From contig JNEM01010040.1 of assembly GCA_000697335.1 (NCBI GenBank), positions 1 through 45,062 on the forward strand: a DNA stretch of 45,062 nt. Direction: 5' to 3'. Position 1 is the stretch's first letter, and each line of letters opens with the position of its first letter. The translations under genes and the position numbers were made by a program. The notes beneath the pieces are model-generated. The model was not told the origin of the DNA and made no database searches. It worked only from the letters and a program-made list of their open reading frames with translations. Source of the DNA: Conidiobolus incongruus B7586 (taxonomy: Eukaryota; Entomophthoromycota; Entomophthoromycetes; Entomophthorales; Conidiobolaceae). Positions 34,699 to 45,062 of the stretch are shown in pieces.

Positions 34699-34781
34699 GG
34701 CAATGTGGCCGAGTTGGTCTAAGGCGCCGCACTCAAGTTGCGGTCTCGTAAGAGGCATGAGTTCGAATCTCATCGTTGTCA
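34699..34781 (+). tRNA. tRNA-Leu(CAA), no intron
   Basis: An 83-nt class II tRNA. The acceptor arms GGCAATG and CGTTGTC pair along all seven positions (with wobbles), followed by an A discriminator. The A box is TGGCCGAGTTGGTCTAAGGC, the anticodon loop CTCAAGT (CAA, Leu) sits on a GCCGCA-type stem, a long variable arm follows, and the T arm contains GAGTTCGAATCTC. No intron interrupts the anticodon loop. T runs follow within 30 bp. The open frame that overlaps it is spurious. Confidence 0.95.
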
Positions 34782-35001
34782 AAATTCATTTCAAAAGATA
34801 TTTTATTTTTACAATTTTTTTCGTCTTATACCTTTTACTATTTTATTTTTGTTTACATTTACACATCTTCATTGGGTTGATATTCAAATTTAACTTTTGT
34901 CTACGTCACCCATAAATTTCAATTCATATAAATTTAATATTAAAATTCCAACTAAAAGCAATAATGTAATCACTCAAAATATCAGTTTTAAAAGAATAAT
35001 T

Positions 35002-36221
35002 ATGAATAAATTAAAATATTTAATAATAACAGATATTCATTTTAATTTAAATTATTTAAATTTAGTTAAAAATAAAAAAATTAAAGAGTAATTCAAGATA
35101 ATCCCTTTTTTATTTTTATTAATAATTATTTTAGAATTGACGGTATTTTAATTCTCGGTGACTTAGTAAATGCCAATCATGAAGAACCCAAGTCCGACAG
35201 TATTCAAGATGACAAAGAATTTCAACAAATCTTAAACTTAGCCAAAGAAATTCATCCTAATGTATTTTTCATTCCTGGTAATTTTCAATTAATAAGAATA
35301 TCCTTCAGTTACCAATTTTATATTAGGGAATCACGACCCTGAAAAATATTTTCAAGAAGATAATAATAGCGAAGAATATCCTATTAATTTACATAATAAG
35401 ATTTATCGATTGAGTATTATATATATCAAATATTTATATCATTTAATAATTAATTTCATTTTATTATAGAGGAAAATTTGATTCTAGTAGGATTGGGAGG
35501 TAGTGTGAATTCCTACCTAAAAAATTTTGGAGATCAATTGGTTTGGAAAGGTAATAGATTAATTATTATAACATTCTTATATTTATTAATAATATAATTA
35601 GGTTATCCTTATGGAACTGAGGAGGAATTTGATAAAGATTTGAAATGTTTATTGAGTCCAATTTTAAACAATAATAGCAATGAGGATGGTAGTGAGCATT
35701 CTATTAAAAAAGGAGATTCAATTTTGTTGCTAACACATACTGGGCCAAGTGACATAGGTAATAATAAATTAATTTTAACATAATAAAATATTATTAAATT
35801 ATTATAATGATTAGATACAACTCAAATCAACAACTATCCCTCCAACTCTCACAAAACACAAATAGCTAGTGGTAGTTCAGCACTTTATAACCTGTTGCAA
35901 AGCGATCCAATTCAAAGTATCTCATTCCCATCTAATCCTCTAAGACCCAATAAGAAATATCCCCAACTGAGTATTAATCCTGATAAGATTGACTACCATT
36001 TAATAGCGAATTTACATGGTCATTCTCACGCGAGTTGGGGTCTCGTTGGCCAATTGGGAGGACATTTGTCAATCATCAATCCAGGATCTTTACAGGACGG
36101 TAGGTTTGCAATGATTGAGTTAACGGAATTAAATCCAATCCCCAATCAACTGAATGATCATCCCAAGCTAATGAATAGGATTTGGACCATTACTTCAACT
36201 CAGTTTTTTACTATATGGTAA
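35002..36221 (+). CDS. Calcineurin-like metallophosphoesterase
   Basis: Six exons, 35002-35087, 35135-35277, 35327-35413, 35470-35550, 35602-35757 and 35815-36221, join in frame to 319 aa. All five metal-binding blocks of the superfamily are present in order: TDIH near residue 11, GDLV near 36, GNHD near 77, LLLTHTG near 175, and HGHSH near 262. The protein has no signal peptide or membrane segment, so it is probably soluble. Introns are 47-57 nt. The spacing of the blocks resembles stand-alone phosphoesterases of protists and fungi rather than PP1/PP2A phosphatases, Mre11 or lariat debranching enzyme, but I cannot name the substrate. ATG 35002 is chosen because the first metal block begins 8 residues later, which is normal for this fold. 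Confidence 0.85.
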
Positions 36222-36349
36222 CTTAAGATATACGTTATATATGTGTTTTATTGTTCTGAAAAGATATAAAATTTATTAATAAAAATCCTTTGGTTTCTAT
36301 AGTATTACGTTTTACAACACTCAAAAAATTATCCTAAACAATTTAAGTT

Positions 36350-36774
36350 TATTGTTATTAATAAATAATTTAATATATCTTAAGAGAGTCTAACAAATAT
36401 TCTCAACAATTTAGTTTTTTAGACTTTTCAGTGCTATCTAATATCCAGTCGGGTTTAACAATTAGAAGTTAATTTTGAATTTTAAATTGTTTTAATAGCT
36501 CTTGTCCTTTAGAATGACTCAGTTCGGTTCAGATGATATGAGTTACTTTGGGTTTGGTCAAACTGTATCTAACCAAATAAAGAGTTTATAGTTGTTGATA
36601 ATTGTATATCTGACTTCGTCTCCGTGAATATTAATTAATCCTTTTAATTCTAAATCGGTAATTTTGTCGGAGGTATAATCTAAATAATATGAATTGAAAT
36701 AATATGGTTATAATGCATGTTATTTAAATATTACCAGTAACATAAACTGATACCCCTTTAAAAACTTCACTCTC
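36350..36774 (-). pseudogene. REV1: Relic of a REV1-type BRCT domain
   Basis: On the minus strand, ESEVFKGVSVYVT is followed by a 55-nt GT-AG intron (36734-36680) and DYTSDKITDLELKGLINIHG, the hallmark of the REV1 BRCT domain (FxGVxIYVNGYT...L..L...HGG). Further along come LTKPKVTHII, a short SKGQELLKQFK, VKPDWILDS and EYLLDSLKIY, matching the VTHIIA and RPxWIVxS blocks. The pieces fall in two frames and are interrupted by stops after THII, KIQN and KLNC, so the domain cannot be made as such. The rest of REV1 (polymerase and C-terminal domains) is absent from the window. A kept intron means this is a decayed genomic copy, not a retrocopy. A working REV1 probably lies elsewhere in the genome. 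Confidence 0.75.
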
Positions 36775-36799
36775 CTAAATAATTGATAAATATACGAGA

Positions 36800-36802
<3 letters not shown>

Positions 36803-36844
<42 letters not shown>

Positions 36845-36850
36845 GTATAT
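36803..36850. repeat. (AT)n microsatellite
   Basis: Long AT dinucleotide tract, slightly interrupted by ATGTATATGTATATAT at its right end, directly upstream of the BRCT relic. Confidence 0.9.
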
Positions 36851-37246
36851 ATTAGATTCTTTGTAGGGTTTTTGCATTTGTAATTTACTTTATCTTCTAA
36901 CTCAATATTCTAAACTCAATTTCATGCTAATATCCACCTGATGACTATTTATCACATTTTGATATTTAATAAAGAGCAGGTTTCCTGATTAGAATAAATT
37001 ATGTGTTTTAATTTTTTTTAAAAATTTAATGTGATAGTTTATAATGTTTCTTGAGTAAGATATATTTACTATTATTTATTGAATATATGAAAATTTTAAA
37101 GTAATTTGTAATAGGGTTACTTATTTAAAATGATAATTTGATTTGATATCTGATTACTGATTTTGAATAATATATTAAACTTGATTACTCTTTTCAATTA
37201 TTTTCATCTCATAATAAAATTCTTTAATTATTTGAAAAATTTTCAA
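36851..37246. other. AT-rich spacer
   Basis: No open frame, RNA gene or recognisable repeat seen between the AT microsatellite and the interrupted reading frame that follows. Confidence 0.45.
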
Positions 37247-37680
37247 TTAACTCAAATATGTCACGGTTATTAGCTCCTTGAGTGTCATCAAGGATACTGA
37301 CATAGCCATTGTGTAAGCCAGATTGTGAAGCATTGTGCCTACAAACTGAGGTAGACTGCCAATGATCAGTTCCCTGGCTATCCGACCATGATTACTGTTG
37401 AATGGGGCATTAAAGAGGGCGACTAAATCAGCAGTAGTAGTGGCAGTGTGAGGATTTGACATACTAAGAAGGCAAAATCACAGAATATCAATAGGAATGG
37501 ATGCAGACGGATAATAGAATATGTCTCAAGTGAAGCTATAGGTGGCCCCTTGAGCATGTTTGAGAGCAGGTTTTTTAGTAGGAAAATAAGGTTTATTTGT
37601 AGAATAGAAAGTACTCCTTTTGGACTGAGTGGAAAGTGTTGGCATAAATAGGCTATCACGGATGAATAGTGTGGTCATGT
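37247..37680 (-). other. Unrecognised, interrupted coding-like region
   Basis: This island is less AT-rich than its surroundings and its codon use looks coding on the minus strand. One part (37247-37462) reads LVALFNAPFNSNHGRIARE and then LIIGSLPQFVGTMLHNLAY, a plausible folded protein. The upstream part begins MTTLFIRDSLFMPTLSTQSK and is rich in Ser, Thr and Lys, like a mitochondrial presequence or a flexible leader. The frame is broken between them and I found no convincing intron to bridge it. I do not recognise the family. It could be a decayed host gene or part of a mobile element beside the tRNA-Tyr; it could also be a small gene with an intron I failed to see. Confidence 0.45.
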
Positions 37681-37826
37681 AGAAATTTTGTGATATCAAG
37701 GGTTTAGAGCCTTATTCACAACTGGTTGAGATTATTTATATGGCTTAATTGGGATGATCGGTGATTTGGTAGTGATATTGAGTGAGAAAAGGTATTCATT
37801 AGATAACACGTGTCAAAAATAACTAG

Positions 37827-37910
37827 CCGACTATAGCTCAGTTGGTAGAGCGGGAGACTGTAGTTAAAGCTGTAATCTCTAGGTCACTGGTTCAATTCCG
37901 GTTGGTCGGA
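37827..37910 (+). tRNA. tRNA-Tyr(GTA) with 11-nt intron
   Basis: The acceptor arms CCGACTA and TGGTCGG pair fully, with an A discriminator at 37910. The A box is TAGCTCAGTTGGTAGAGC and the T arm carries GGTTCAATTCC. The anticodon stem GGAGA (37853-37857) pairs with TCTCT (37876-37880) around an 18-nt stretch; removing 11 nt (37864-37874) one base 3' of the GTA anticodon leaves a normal 7-nt loop, CTGTAGA. An intron at this site is canonical for nuclear tRNA-Tyr. ACACGTGT (37806-37813) lies just upstream. Confidence 0.95.
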
Positions 37911-38060
37911 TCATATTATTTATAATTTCTTTTTGTATTTATTATTTTAAATTCACTTATTTAATTAAATGAATTATCTAAATTTACATAATCAAGAATA
38001 AAAACTATTAATATATTACGTTTTAATAATTTTATTTTTATTTTAAGATCAGAAAGATGT

Positions 38061-41000
38061 TCAATTATCTACCACTTTACACAATAAAGAAGTGCTTGGA
38101 GAATGCAAGTAACTATGATCCAAACTAATTAATTTGGAATCCGTTGAAAATTGTTTGAGTATTTGGAAGATAGGGTGATTAGAGTGATCTTCAGATTGGA
38201 CTCGAGCTGTCAACTGCCAACTGTTGAGATTGTAAATGCCTGGGTAGGTAATAAATGCTTCGCATTCTAGTTGAACCGTTTCTTTGGGAGGTAAAATCAA
38301 TTCGTGCTGGGTGATGCCCTTCCATTGGAAGTGGAGAGCTGTGGGATTCTTGTGCCCGAACAGGTCTAACGTATTTGATTGCGCTTCATCGTTCGTAGTT
38401 TGAGATTCGGAAGCCGCTGGTGATATTAGTACCAAATGCACTTTAGTGAATCGATTCCAAGAGCAGTTTGTAATAAGGAATTTTACAGGGATAATGGCTG
38501 CTGGATGCTTGCTAAAATTATGATATACAACATCGGAGCACATGGTCGAGATTTTGACGTTGAGTTCGTTAGCGAATTTAGGATAATTGAGTAAATGGTT
38601 GATCAATTGGGCCTTTTCGATCGCTGTGGTTTCAAATAGCGCACGCACTGCTTTGAGTTGCTGGGGACTTGTGCCTCTGTTAAGAGAATCTTTGGTGGGG
38701 ATAATGTCCAATAGAGGATTTTGAGGAACTGAAAAGTTAATACCAATAATAAAGTGGTGGCCCTTACGTACTAATGTTTCTTTTTCAGATGGCTTGACCT
38801 GCCAGTGTAGTGACATATCGATGTCGTTAGACATGAACAGTGGGAAGATACCGTCACGCAATTTATTTGCAATGAATTTTGAGTGGGGCGCTAAATGCGT
38901 TTTATAGTATTGGGATCTGGATGCAAAGTAGAGAGATTTGGTTGGACTCAAACTAATGCTGGAAGCTCTGCCATGGAGTGGAATATCGGAAAAGGTCAAG
39001 TTGATAGGTTCAATGGAATCAAATTCTTTTGCACCTAATACTAGATCTTGAAGTGATTTAGCCAAATGAGCTTCTGGTGATTTCCAGTTAATGTTCTCTG
39101 AAGTAATTTCGGATTGGGGTTTGGGAGTAATTGGATTGATTCTTTGAATAGTAAAATATAATATTAAATTTCCTTTAGTATTCAACTGCAATTTATCAAT
39201 TTGCGACAAATTATCGACATCAGTATTGGGTTTGATATTAATTGGCGTGACTTTCCAGTTACTACTACAAGTTGATAATTGAGAAATAATAAATTCATGC
39301 TCTGCATGAACATTTTCCACCTCAATTCCCAAAATAAACTGATCCAACCCCAGTGTGCTAGGACGAGTAAAAGCGTTGATTTTTAGAGAAGGCTGAACAG
39401 TTAATGGTAAAATGCATCTCGTTGTACGATATAAATCCTTAGATTCTGCCTTACAATAGAATAGTAAGTAAAATGAATGATTACCAATGCGATCACCTCT
39501 AATAAATAATGGTAATGTCATAGTCTTTCCAGGTTCTAGACCCTGTGGCGACTCTTTCGTTAAATCGAGCTCGACAATTGAAGAATCAGGGACTTGGTTA
39601 TCTATTTGGACAACCGATGTAAGTGGAAAAGAATCTAAAACCATGATTAGTGAAAATTGATTCAGTTTGATAATATAACTAGTATTTTACCAAAATCGAC
39701 AGAGTTTGATTCAAATGAAAAGAATGTACTGTGACTCAGTTTAACCCAAAGTTTAAATAAAGGATGAGATCCTCTATTTTTCAATTCAATTTGAGGCGAT
39801 ACAATCTCTCCAGATAGGATAGATTGTGGTGGATCAATGAATTCAACTTGAAGTTGAGGCATCTTTGTAATCACATTAATCATTAAAGCAGAATTTAATT
39901 TAGATTTAGAAGTGGATTGATTTTTAAAACTTTTGTAGGATGCAGCAGATTCATTAATGGTAAAGAATAATCCCTTGATCATTATTTTACCACTAACTTT
40001 AGGTATTATTCTATATACAATCTAAAAATATTGTTAGTTTTATTCATCTAAAACTGATTTAACAAATTACCTCGACACTTTTAGCTGCATTTAATACAAA
40101 ATCATCGACTTTAGACAATTCAAAGGGATCGTCACTAGAAGCTTCGCCTTCATAGCTACAATCCAATTTCAACTGACTCAAGCTCAAGTTAAGCTGGAGA
40201 GGATTTAAAATAGTCATTTTGACTAATAAAGGTTCGTCCACAAGGCACCAATTGCCCTCCTTTTGGATTGAATTAGATTTTCTTACCAATCCAGTTTTCA
40301 AATCACTGATCATATCTTTACCAAATGCCTGTGTCTCCAAATCCTCCCAAATTTTTGAATTATCTTGATTGAACACCTGAGAATCGAAGCTGTTCTCCAA
40401 CTCGATGGTGATTTTAGCGGGATCGATATTGGGAATAGGAAGATAGTACTCTGGTTCTAACAATAGATGATGATTTGTTGATTTAACATAGTTGTCATAT
40501 GCGAATAGGAATTCTTTTAAATATGTCGCTTGAGTTGCTGAGCTCTGTTCAGATTCATTTAGCAACCATAAGAAGTGTTGGATGGATGGTAATATTTGAC
40601 CTAGTAAAGAGCATTGTCTTCCTAATGAAAATGAGATATGATCCTCAATATGGTCCCATTTTTTGATTTTTAAGCTCTGATTTTCATCCAATTCAACAGG
40701 AACACCAATTTGGAAAGCTCGATGTGCTTTGAGGTAGCAATTATAAGAATGTTCACGTTGCGAGCATCGATTATACCGACTACCTGCTAATGTTAAATAA
40801 TAAGCATATTTTCGATGATGAGGACGAGCCATAGATAAATATGTATAAGCAATCTGTTCCAAGCAAAGACCACTACGTAAATCACTATCTTCCCCAATTA
40901 GATAATTGAGTAAAAGGGGAATATCCGAATATCTTTCATGATAAATGAACATTTGATAATAGAGAAAACAGGTCCTTGAAGCAGCTACCATCAGTCTTGA

Positions 41001-42399
41001 AGAGATGTAATGAGCTAGAGCTTTATCAAAGTATCTTTCCACTTCAATCTTGTGACCCACTTCTTCAGACATCAATAGGCAAAGGCCAATCATCATCTGA
41101 GCTCCAGAATAGAAATTCCAACTTTTGTCAGATTGGAAATCTTTTTTAACAGCCTCATAAGTGCTTTGAGCTAGATCGAAATCTCTGAGCATAAAGGCTA
41201 AATCTGCCAGTTTTCTCATTTGGCCTTCAGGGCTATTATATGTATAATTGTTGGGGATAGGACCTGTGGGACTTGGGGAATTAGGTCTACTGGTGTTGAA
41301 ATACCTGCGACTAACATTCAACAACCTACCAGTGAAACCACGACGAGAGCTTGCTACTTGTTCGTTCATATGATGCATTTTACGCTCGAGGAATGGAATA
41401 ACTGATTCAAGTGTCATCTTTTTCACAAGATCACCAATGTTTGTAATCTCGTCGGCTCCAAAATGTTGCCCTGGGCAACCAGAGCGAGAACTAGAGCGCA
41501 TCCCACTAGGGTCCAACTGATGTATAGGAGTCAATAAGGGTTTTTGGTTGGTATCACGAAAAGCATTCCAAAGATTAGGTCTTTCAGAATTGGGTGACAT
41601 ATGACTAATGGGGCTACCAGATCTCGAAGGAATGGCCAACAAGTCGCAATGAAGACCAAAAGTCTTTTTCATCTTTTCAAAGATAGCTTGCACATCTGTG
41701 GAATTATCCTTCTTGGGGTCATAAATCAAAATATAGTATTTTAAAATGTCGGGATCCACCAAACTCCCAAAAGAAGTTTTATTAGAGCGTTCATACATAG
41801 CAGTGAGAGTTCCAATAGGATCTGAGTTTGATGCACTAACTGCCATTAACCAGCATACTGGATGATCGAAGGTTTCATGATCGATAGGCCTATAATAACT
41901 GAAAAAGGTATCTCTATAAATACTGAACCAGGGTGAATATTCGTCAACCGTTTTTAGCGATATTTCGTCCAAATCATATTCAATACTCTGATTGGTTTGG
42001 TTATCGTTCTGAAGTTTGGACAAATTCAAAGTCATAGCATGATTTTTTATCAAATCGGAAGCGTTTCTAGATTGTAAAGCATCCTCAATCCCAGCGTTGG
42101 CAACTGGTAAAGATGGTTCGAACTGTAAAAATCGCACAGAGAAATTGGTATGAGGTTTTGGTAAGCCTGAACCATCTCGAATGGATACTAATTGCCAGAA
42201 TTAATATTATTCAATCAAAAAATAATTAAATTTCAATACCTTTTTCTAAAGTATTATAACCAAAAGGTTTTAACAAATCAGCAAAATTTAGAAAATAATT
42301 TTGAATACAAAGGTCTTGAACTTCATCTGACGTTGTGACCCAAATCAAAGGACTTAAGTTATATAATAACCTACTAGGTATTGAATTATCTTTCTTCAT
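38061..42399 (-). CDS. TRS85: TRAPP III subunit TRAPPC8/Trs85
   Basis: Specific subunit of the TRAPP III complex, the Rab1/Ypt1 exchange factor in autophagy and ER-Golgi traffic. Exons on the minus strand are 42399-42240, 42187-40071, 40021-39691 and 39634-38061, joined in frame to 1393 aa (human TRAPPC8 is 1435). The N-terminal half carries the Trs85 region: SPWFSIYRDTFFSYYRPIDHETFDHPVCWLMAV, then YYILIYDPKK and FGLHCDLLAI. The central helical solenoid includes LCLEQIAYTYLSM and RKYAYYLTLAGSRYNRCSQREHS, closely like the human LEQAAYCFL...RKYAFHMVLAGHRY block. The C-terminal 600 residues are beta-rich Ig-like modules typical of TRAPPC8. Introns are 49-56 nt; intron 3 has a CACTAATC branch site. 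ATG 42399 opens the N-terminal exon (SRLLYNLSPLIWVTTS...), a stretch typical of the family's start. The gene lies downstream of tRNA-Tyr in opposite orientation. Confidence 0.93.
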
Positions 42400-44094
42400 T
42401 ATAATTTAAAACAATCAATATTACTATTAAATACAATAATAGTTAATTGATTAACATTAATAAATTTTTTAGATTAGAACTGAATTAATTATTTTATATA
42501 TATTTCGTTTTTAAAATTTAATTGTTGTGAATAGTCTCTTTTGGTAGTTTATAGTTTTTATTCATTGATTAAATGGAATTGAATAATTATGGTATTATCA
42601 AATCGAAGATAAAAATAAATTAATGATAGCATTTATGTGATAAAAATTTATTCTGATTCAGACAAATTCTTTTCTATTCCATAAAAAAGTGAATAATTGT
42701 TTTGAACAAAAATTAATGCAAGATTAATCAAATATTCATTAATGATTTCAATCATTCAATTCAAATACTCAAATTTTAAACGAAAATATATTTTGAAATT
42801 ATAAAAATATAATTTCAATATTAAGCTATGAATTCAAGTAAAAATAACTATATGAAATATTATACAAATTAAATCTAAATTCACAAACAAAGTATATCAA
42901 TTAATATATAATAGTAGTAACGATTATTATAACATAATTTATTAATTTATAACTGTAACTTTGGATCTTCATCACCATACTTTTAGATATCTTTCATAAT
43001 TTTATATCAATCTGTATTGATATTTGTCATTCATTAAACTCAATATTGCATCAAAGGTTAAACATAAATTTTATAATGCATAATTTGGCACCTAAAAAAA
43101 TGAAACAAAATCAATTTTTCGGTTTTTTATTGTATGGAAATGAGTGTATTAAAATTATTTTGATTTTAATTTTGTGTAGTATTCAATAATTGATGATATA
43201 AAAATTTTATAATATAATAATAATTTTATATGTTCATCATTATCAATTTCAACACAATATTGTTTCATTTACACAATTTATATTTGCTTTAAAAAATTTT
43301 GGAATATATTTGATTATAATTTTTTAATTTTTATTCAAATTTATACAGGTATTATATAAAATAAATCATTAATATTTGGTAATAAAGTTTAATAAATAAA
43401 TATTATTATATAGATTATGTTACAATAATGTTTATTTCGAAACATTTAGTATATTTGATATTTTTTACTTAGAGATTTTAAATCTGATTATACTAGTTGC
43501 ATTATTTGAGATTGATAGTTATTGCCTTATATTCATTGATTTTAAATCATAAGTTCAAATAGTTTAAAATTTGAAAACCAATTTTCTATTCAATAAAAAC
43601 TACAGGTTATTATAAATATTAATAAATTTTTATAACCACATTTTATGTTCTGAATATACTCCGTTTTGGGTGAAGTTTGGATATATTACAATAACTCTAT
43701 CAACAGCTTTTCAAAATTCATTCTATAATTCAGCATACGTAATATTTCAATTATAATCAAATTCTAAATTTGATTTTAATATCTAAAATCGGGTTGGAAA
43801 TAATATTTAATATCAATAATATTTATATAATGGATGTGGGTATCAGATTTTGTTGTAAAGTTTGATTTAGTTTCAACAATAAAATATATATTTTCTCTGA
43901 AACCTATTCGCATCACTATTGCAGGAACCAAAGAGGGATAACCTTGATGTGGCGTTTTTTTTCGATATATATATGTATATATATAACCGAAATTTATGTT
44001 GTTTAATTTAATGCTTTTATATTATAATTTTTAAAGCATCTATTGATCATATTATAGAATGATTGCTTTTGCTTAATATTTGAAATAATTATGT
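42400..44094. other. AT-rich spacer upstream of TRS85
   Basis: About 1.7 kb of AT-rich DNA. A short less AT-rich patch near 43895-43960 contains a T run followed by a small TA tract (43964-43983). No gene is supported. Confidence 0.5.
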
Positions 44095-44330
44095 TTCAAG
44101 ACTGATTTGTGGATCGTAAATTCACCATAGATGTCAACATTACACTTAATTCTCTTGCTGAAATCAGGATTGATACCAACATCTTCGAACATGCTATTAA
44201 CTATTGTTTGTTCTATATCATATAGTTGTTGCTTAGACTGAAATTTGAATTATTCCTCACAGAACAAATTTCTTGAAATAATCTTTGCTTTTTGTTTTGT
44301 TCTAGCAACGTGTTGTTGGCCTTATCTGAG
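44095..44330 (-). other. Possible decayed coding remnant, family unknown
   Basis: About 240 bp less AT-rich than the flanks. On the minus strand it reads as coding-like text, for example VNSMFEDVGINPDF and VDIYGEFTIHKSVLKH. It appears broken and short on both sides. It lies just inside repeat copy 3 and could be host, transposon or other element debris. I cannot name the family. Confidence 0.35.
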
Positions 44331-44554
44331 TGAGAATAATAAATTTATTGATTGAGCTAAATATTTTTTCGAGTTTGAAATTTCAAAAGCAATAGTGAAC
44401 ATAATGAAGTATTCTTATGAAATTTAAATTTAGTCAATATTAGTATTTATAATAATATAAAATCATTTTTATTTTAAAATAATCAGGAATTAATTATCAA
44501 AATAATATTTAATAATATGAAAATACAAAATTTCTTAATTTCTGATTTTGCATA

Positions 44555-45062
44555 ATATTACTTTATAATTCAAATAATGGAAATTTTTGCAATTGAAAAA
44601 ATCATTTTAATATATAATATAAAATTAATACTCTTTATTTATTAATAACTTTTTGTTATATCTTTACCAAATATCTAACACTTAAAAAACTGTTTTTTAT
44701 TAATAACTGGAATTTAATATTTCTTATATTAAAAATTTTCCTATAGAATTTTTTTTCTTGGAAGCTAATTTTTTAATTACTTAAACAATTATAATTGAAT
44801 AAGTTATAATCTAAAAGATATCTTAAATATGGTTCTTTTGTAGTTATTTATAATCAGAGAAATTTTTAAAACTTTAACTTTATGAATTTTATAATTATTA
44901 TGTAAAAAAATAGGTTCTTTTAAATTTTATTAAAATACTAATTAAAAATAATTTATTAAAAAATAGTATAGAATTTATTATAATTAATTTTATTTTAAAA
45001 ATTAAAAAAATAACATATAATATTATAATTTTTTATAATAATTAATATTTATTTATAAATTA
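44555..45062 (-). repeat. AT-rich dispersed repeat, copy 3 (inverted, cut by window end)
   Basis: Read in reverse, this copy follows copy 2 in order: ATTATAATATTATATG then TTTTTTTAATTTTTAAAA, ATAATTATAAAATTCATAAAG, AATTATAATTGTTTAAG then TAATTAAAAAATTAGCTTC, AACAAAAAGTTATTAATAA, GAGTATTAATTTTATATTATATATT, and CAATTGCAAAAATTTCC to AAAGTAATAT. It runs off the right edge of the window. Inverted relative to copies 1 and 2. Confidence 0.6.

Noticed and set aside
34688-34915. 75-codon frame beginning near tRNA-Leu
   Set aside because: It reads through the tRNA and into AT-rich DNA; it is a shadow of the tRNA gene.
36803-36850. Telomere- or centromere-like repeat
   Set aside because: It is a simple AT microsatellite like four others in the window, with no higher-order structure.

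Overview
The window looks like a gene-rich stretch of a very AT-rich fungal nuclear genome, probably from an early-diverging lineage. The evidence is fungal-type eS1 and Cuz1/Scs3-like proteins, short GT-AG introns (mostly 43-63 nt, with CTAAT/CTAAC-like branch sites), a tRNA-Tyr with an 11-nt intron, moderately AT-rich exons and extremely AT-rich spacers. The lineage is inference; fungus is fairly secure. The standard code with TAA and TGA stops fits every intact gene.

Layout. 1-2268: spacer with one copy of an AT-rich dispersed repeat. 2269-4982 (+): peroxisomal Lon protease ending in SRL. 6083-11360 (-): Ufd4/TRIP12-type HECT ubiquitin ligase. 11361-15478: 4.1 kb spacer with a degenerate tRNA-Ala. 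15479-19721 (+): NRDE2 in 22 exons. 20946-23537 (+): intronless PPR protein. 23705-24730 (+): AN1 zinc-finger protein (ZFAND1/Cuz1) with an in-frame TAA. 26326-27458 (+): ribosomal protein eS1. 28550-29069: second repeat copy. 29178-32240 (-): ZW10 in 13 exons. 32451-32812 (+): small unrecognised gene sharing a 210-bp promoter with ZW10. 33047-33796 (-): FIT/Scs3 lipid protein. 34699-34781: tRNA-Leu(CAA). 35002-36221 (+): calcineurin-like phosphoesterase. 36350-36774 (-): relic of a REV1-type BRCT domain. 37247-37680 (-): unrecognised interrupted reading frame. 37827-37910: tRNA-Tyr(GTA). 38061-42399 (-): TRAPPC8/Trs85. 42400-45062: spacer with a decayed coding-like stretch and a third, inverted repeat copy.

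The genes are mostly conserved housekeeping functions: protein quality control (Lon, Ufd4, Cuz1), RNA metabolism (NRDE2, PPR), translation (eS1, tRNAs), membrane traffic and lipids (ZW10, Trs85, FIT). They are not an operon-like system and I see no biosynthetic or defence cluster. The most unusual signals are the TAA inside the AN1 gene, the REV1 BRCT relic that still shows an intron, the three-copy repeat, an intron bounded by an 8-bp direct repeat, and the two unrecognised coding-like regions. Exon models were built by hand from splice motifs and frame closure; each intact model closes in phase.
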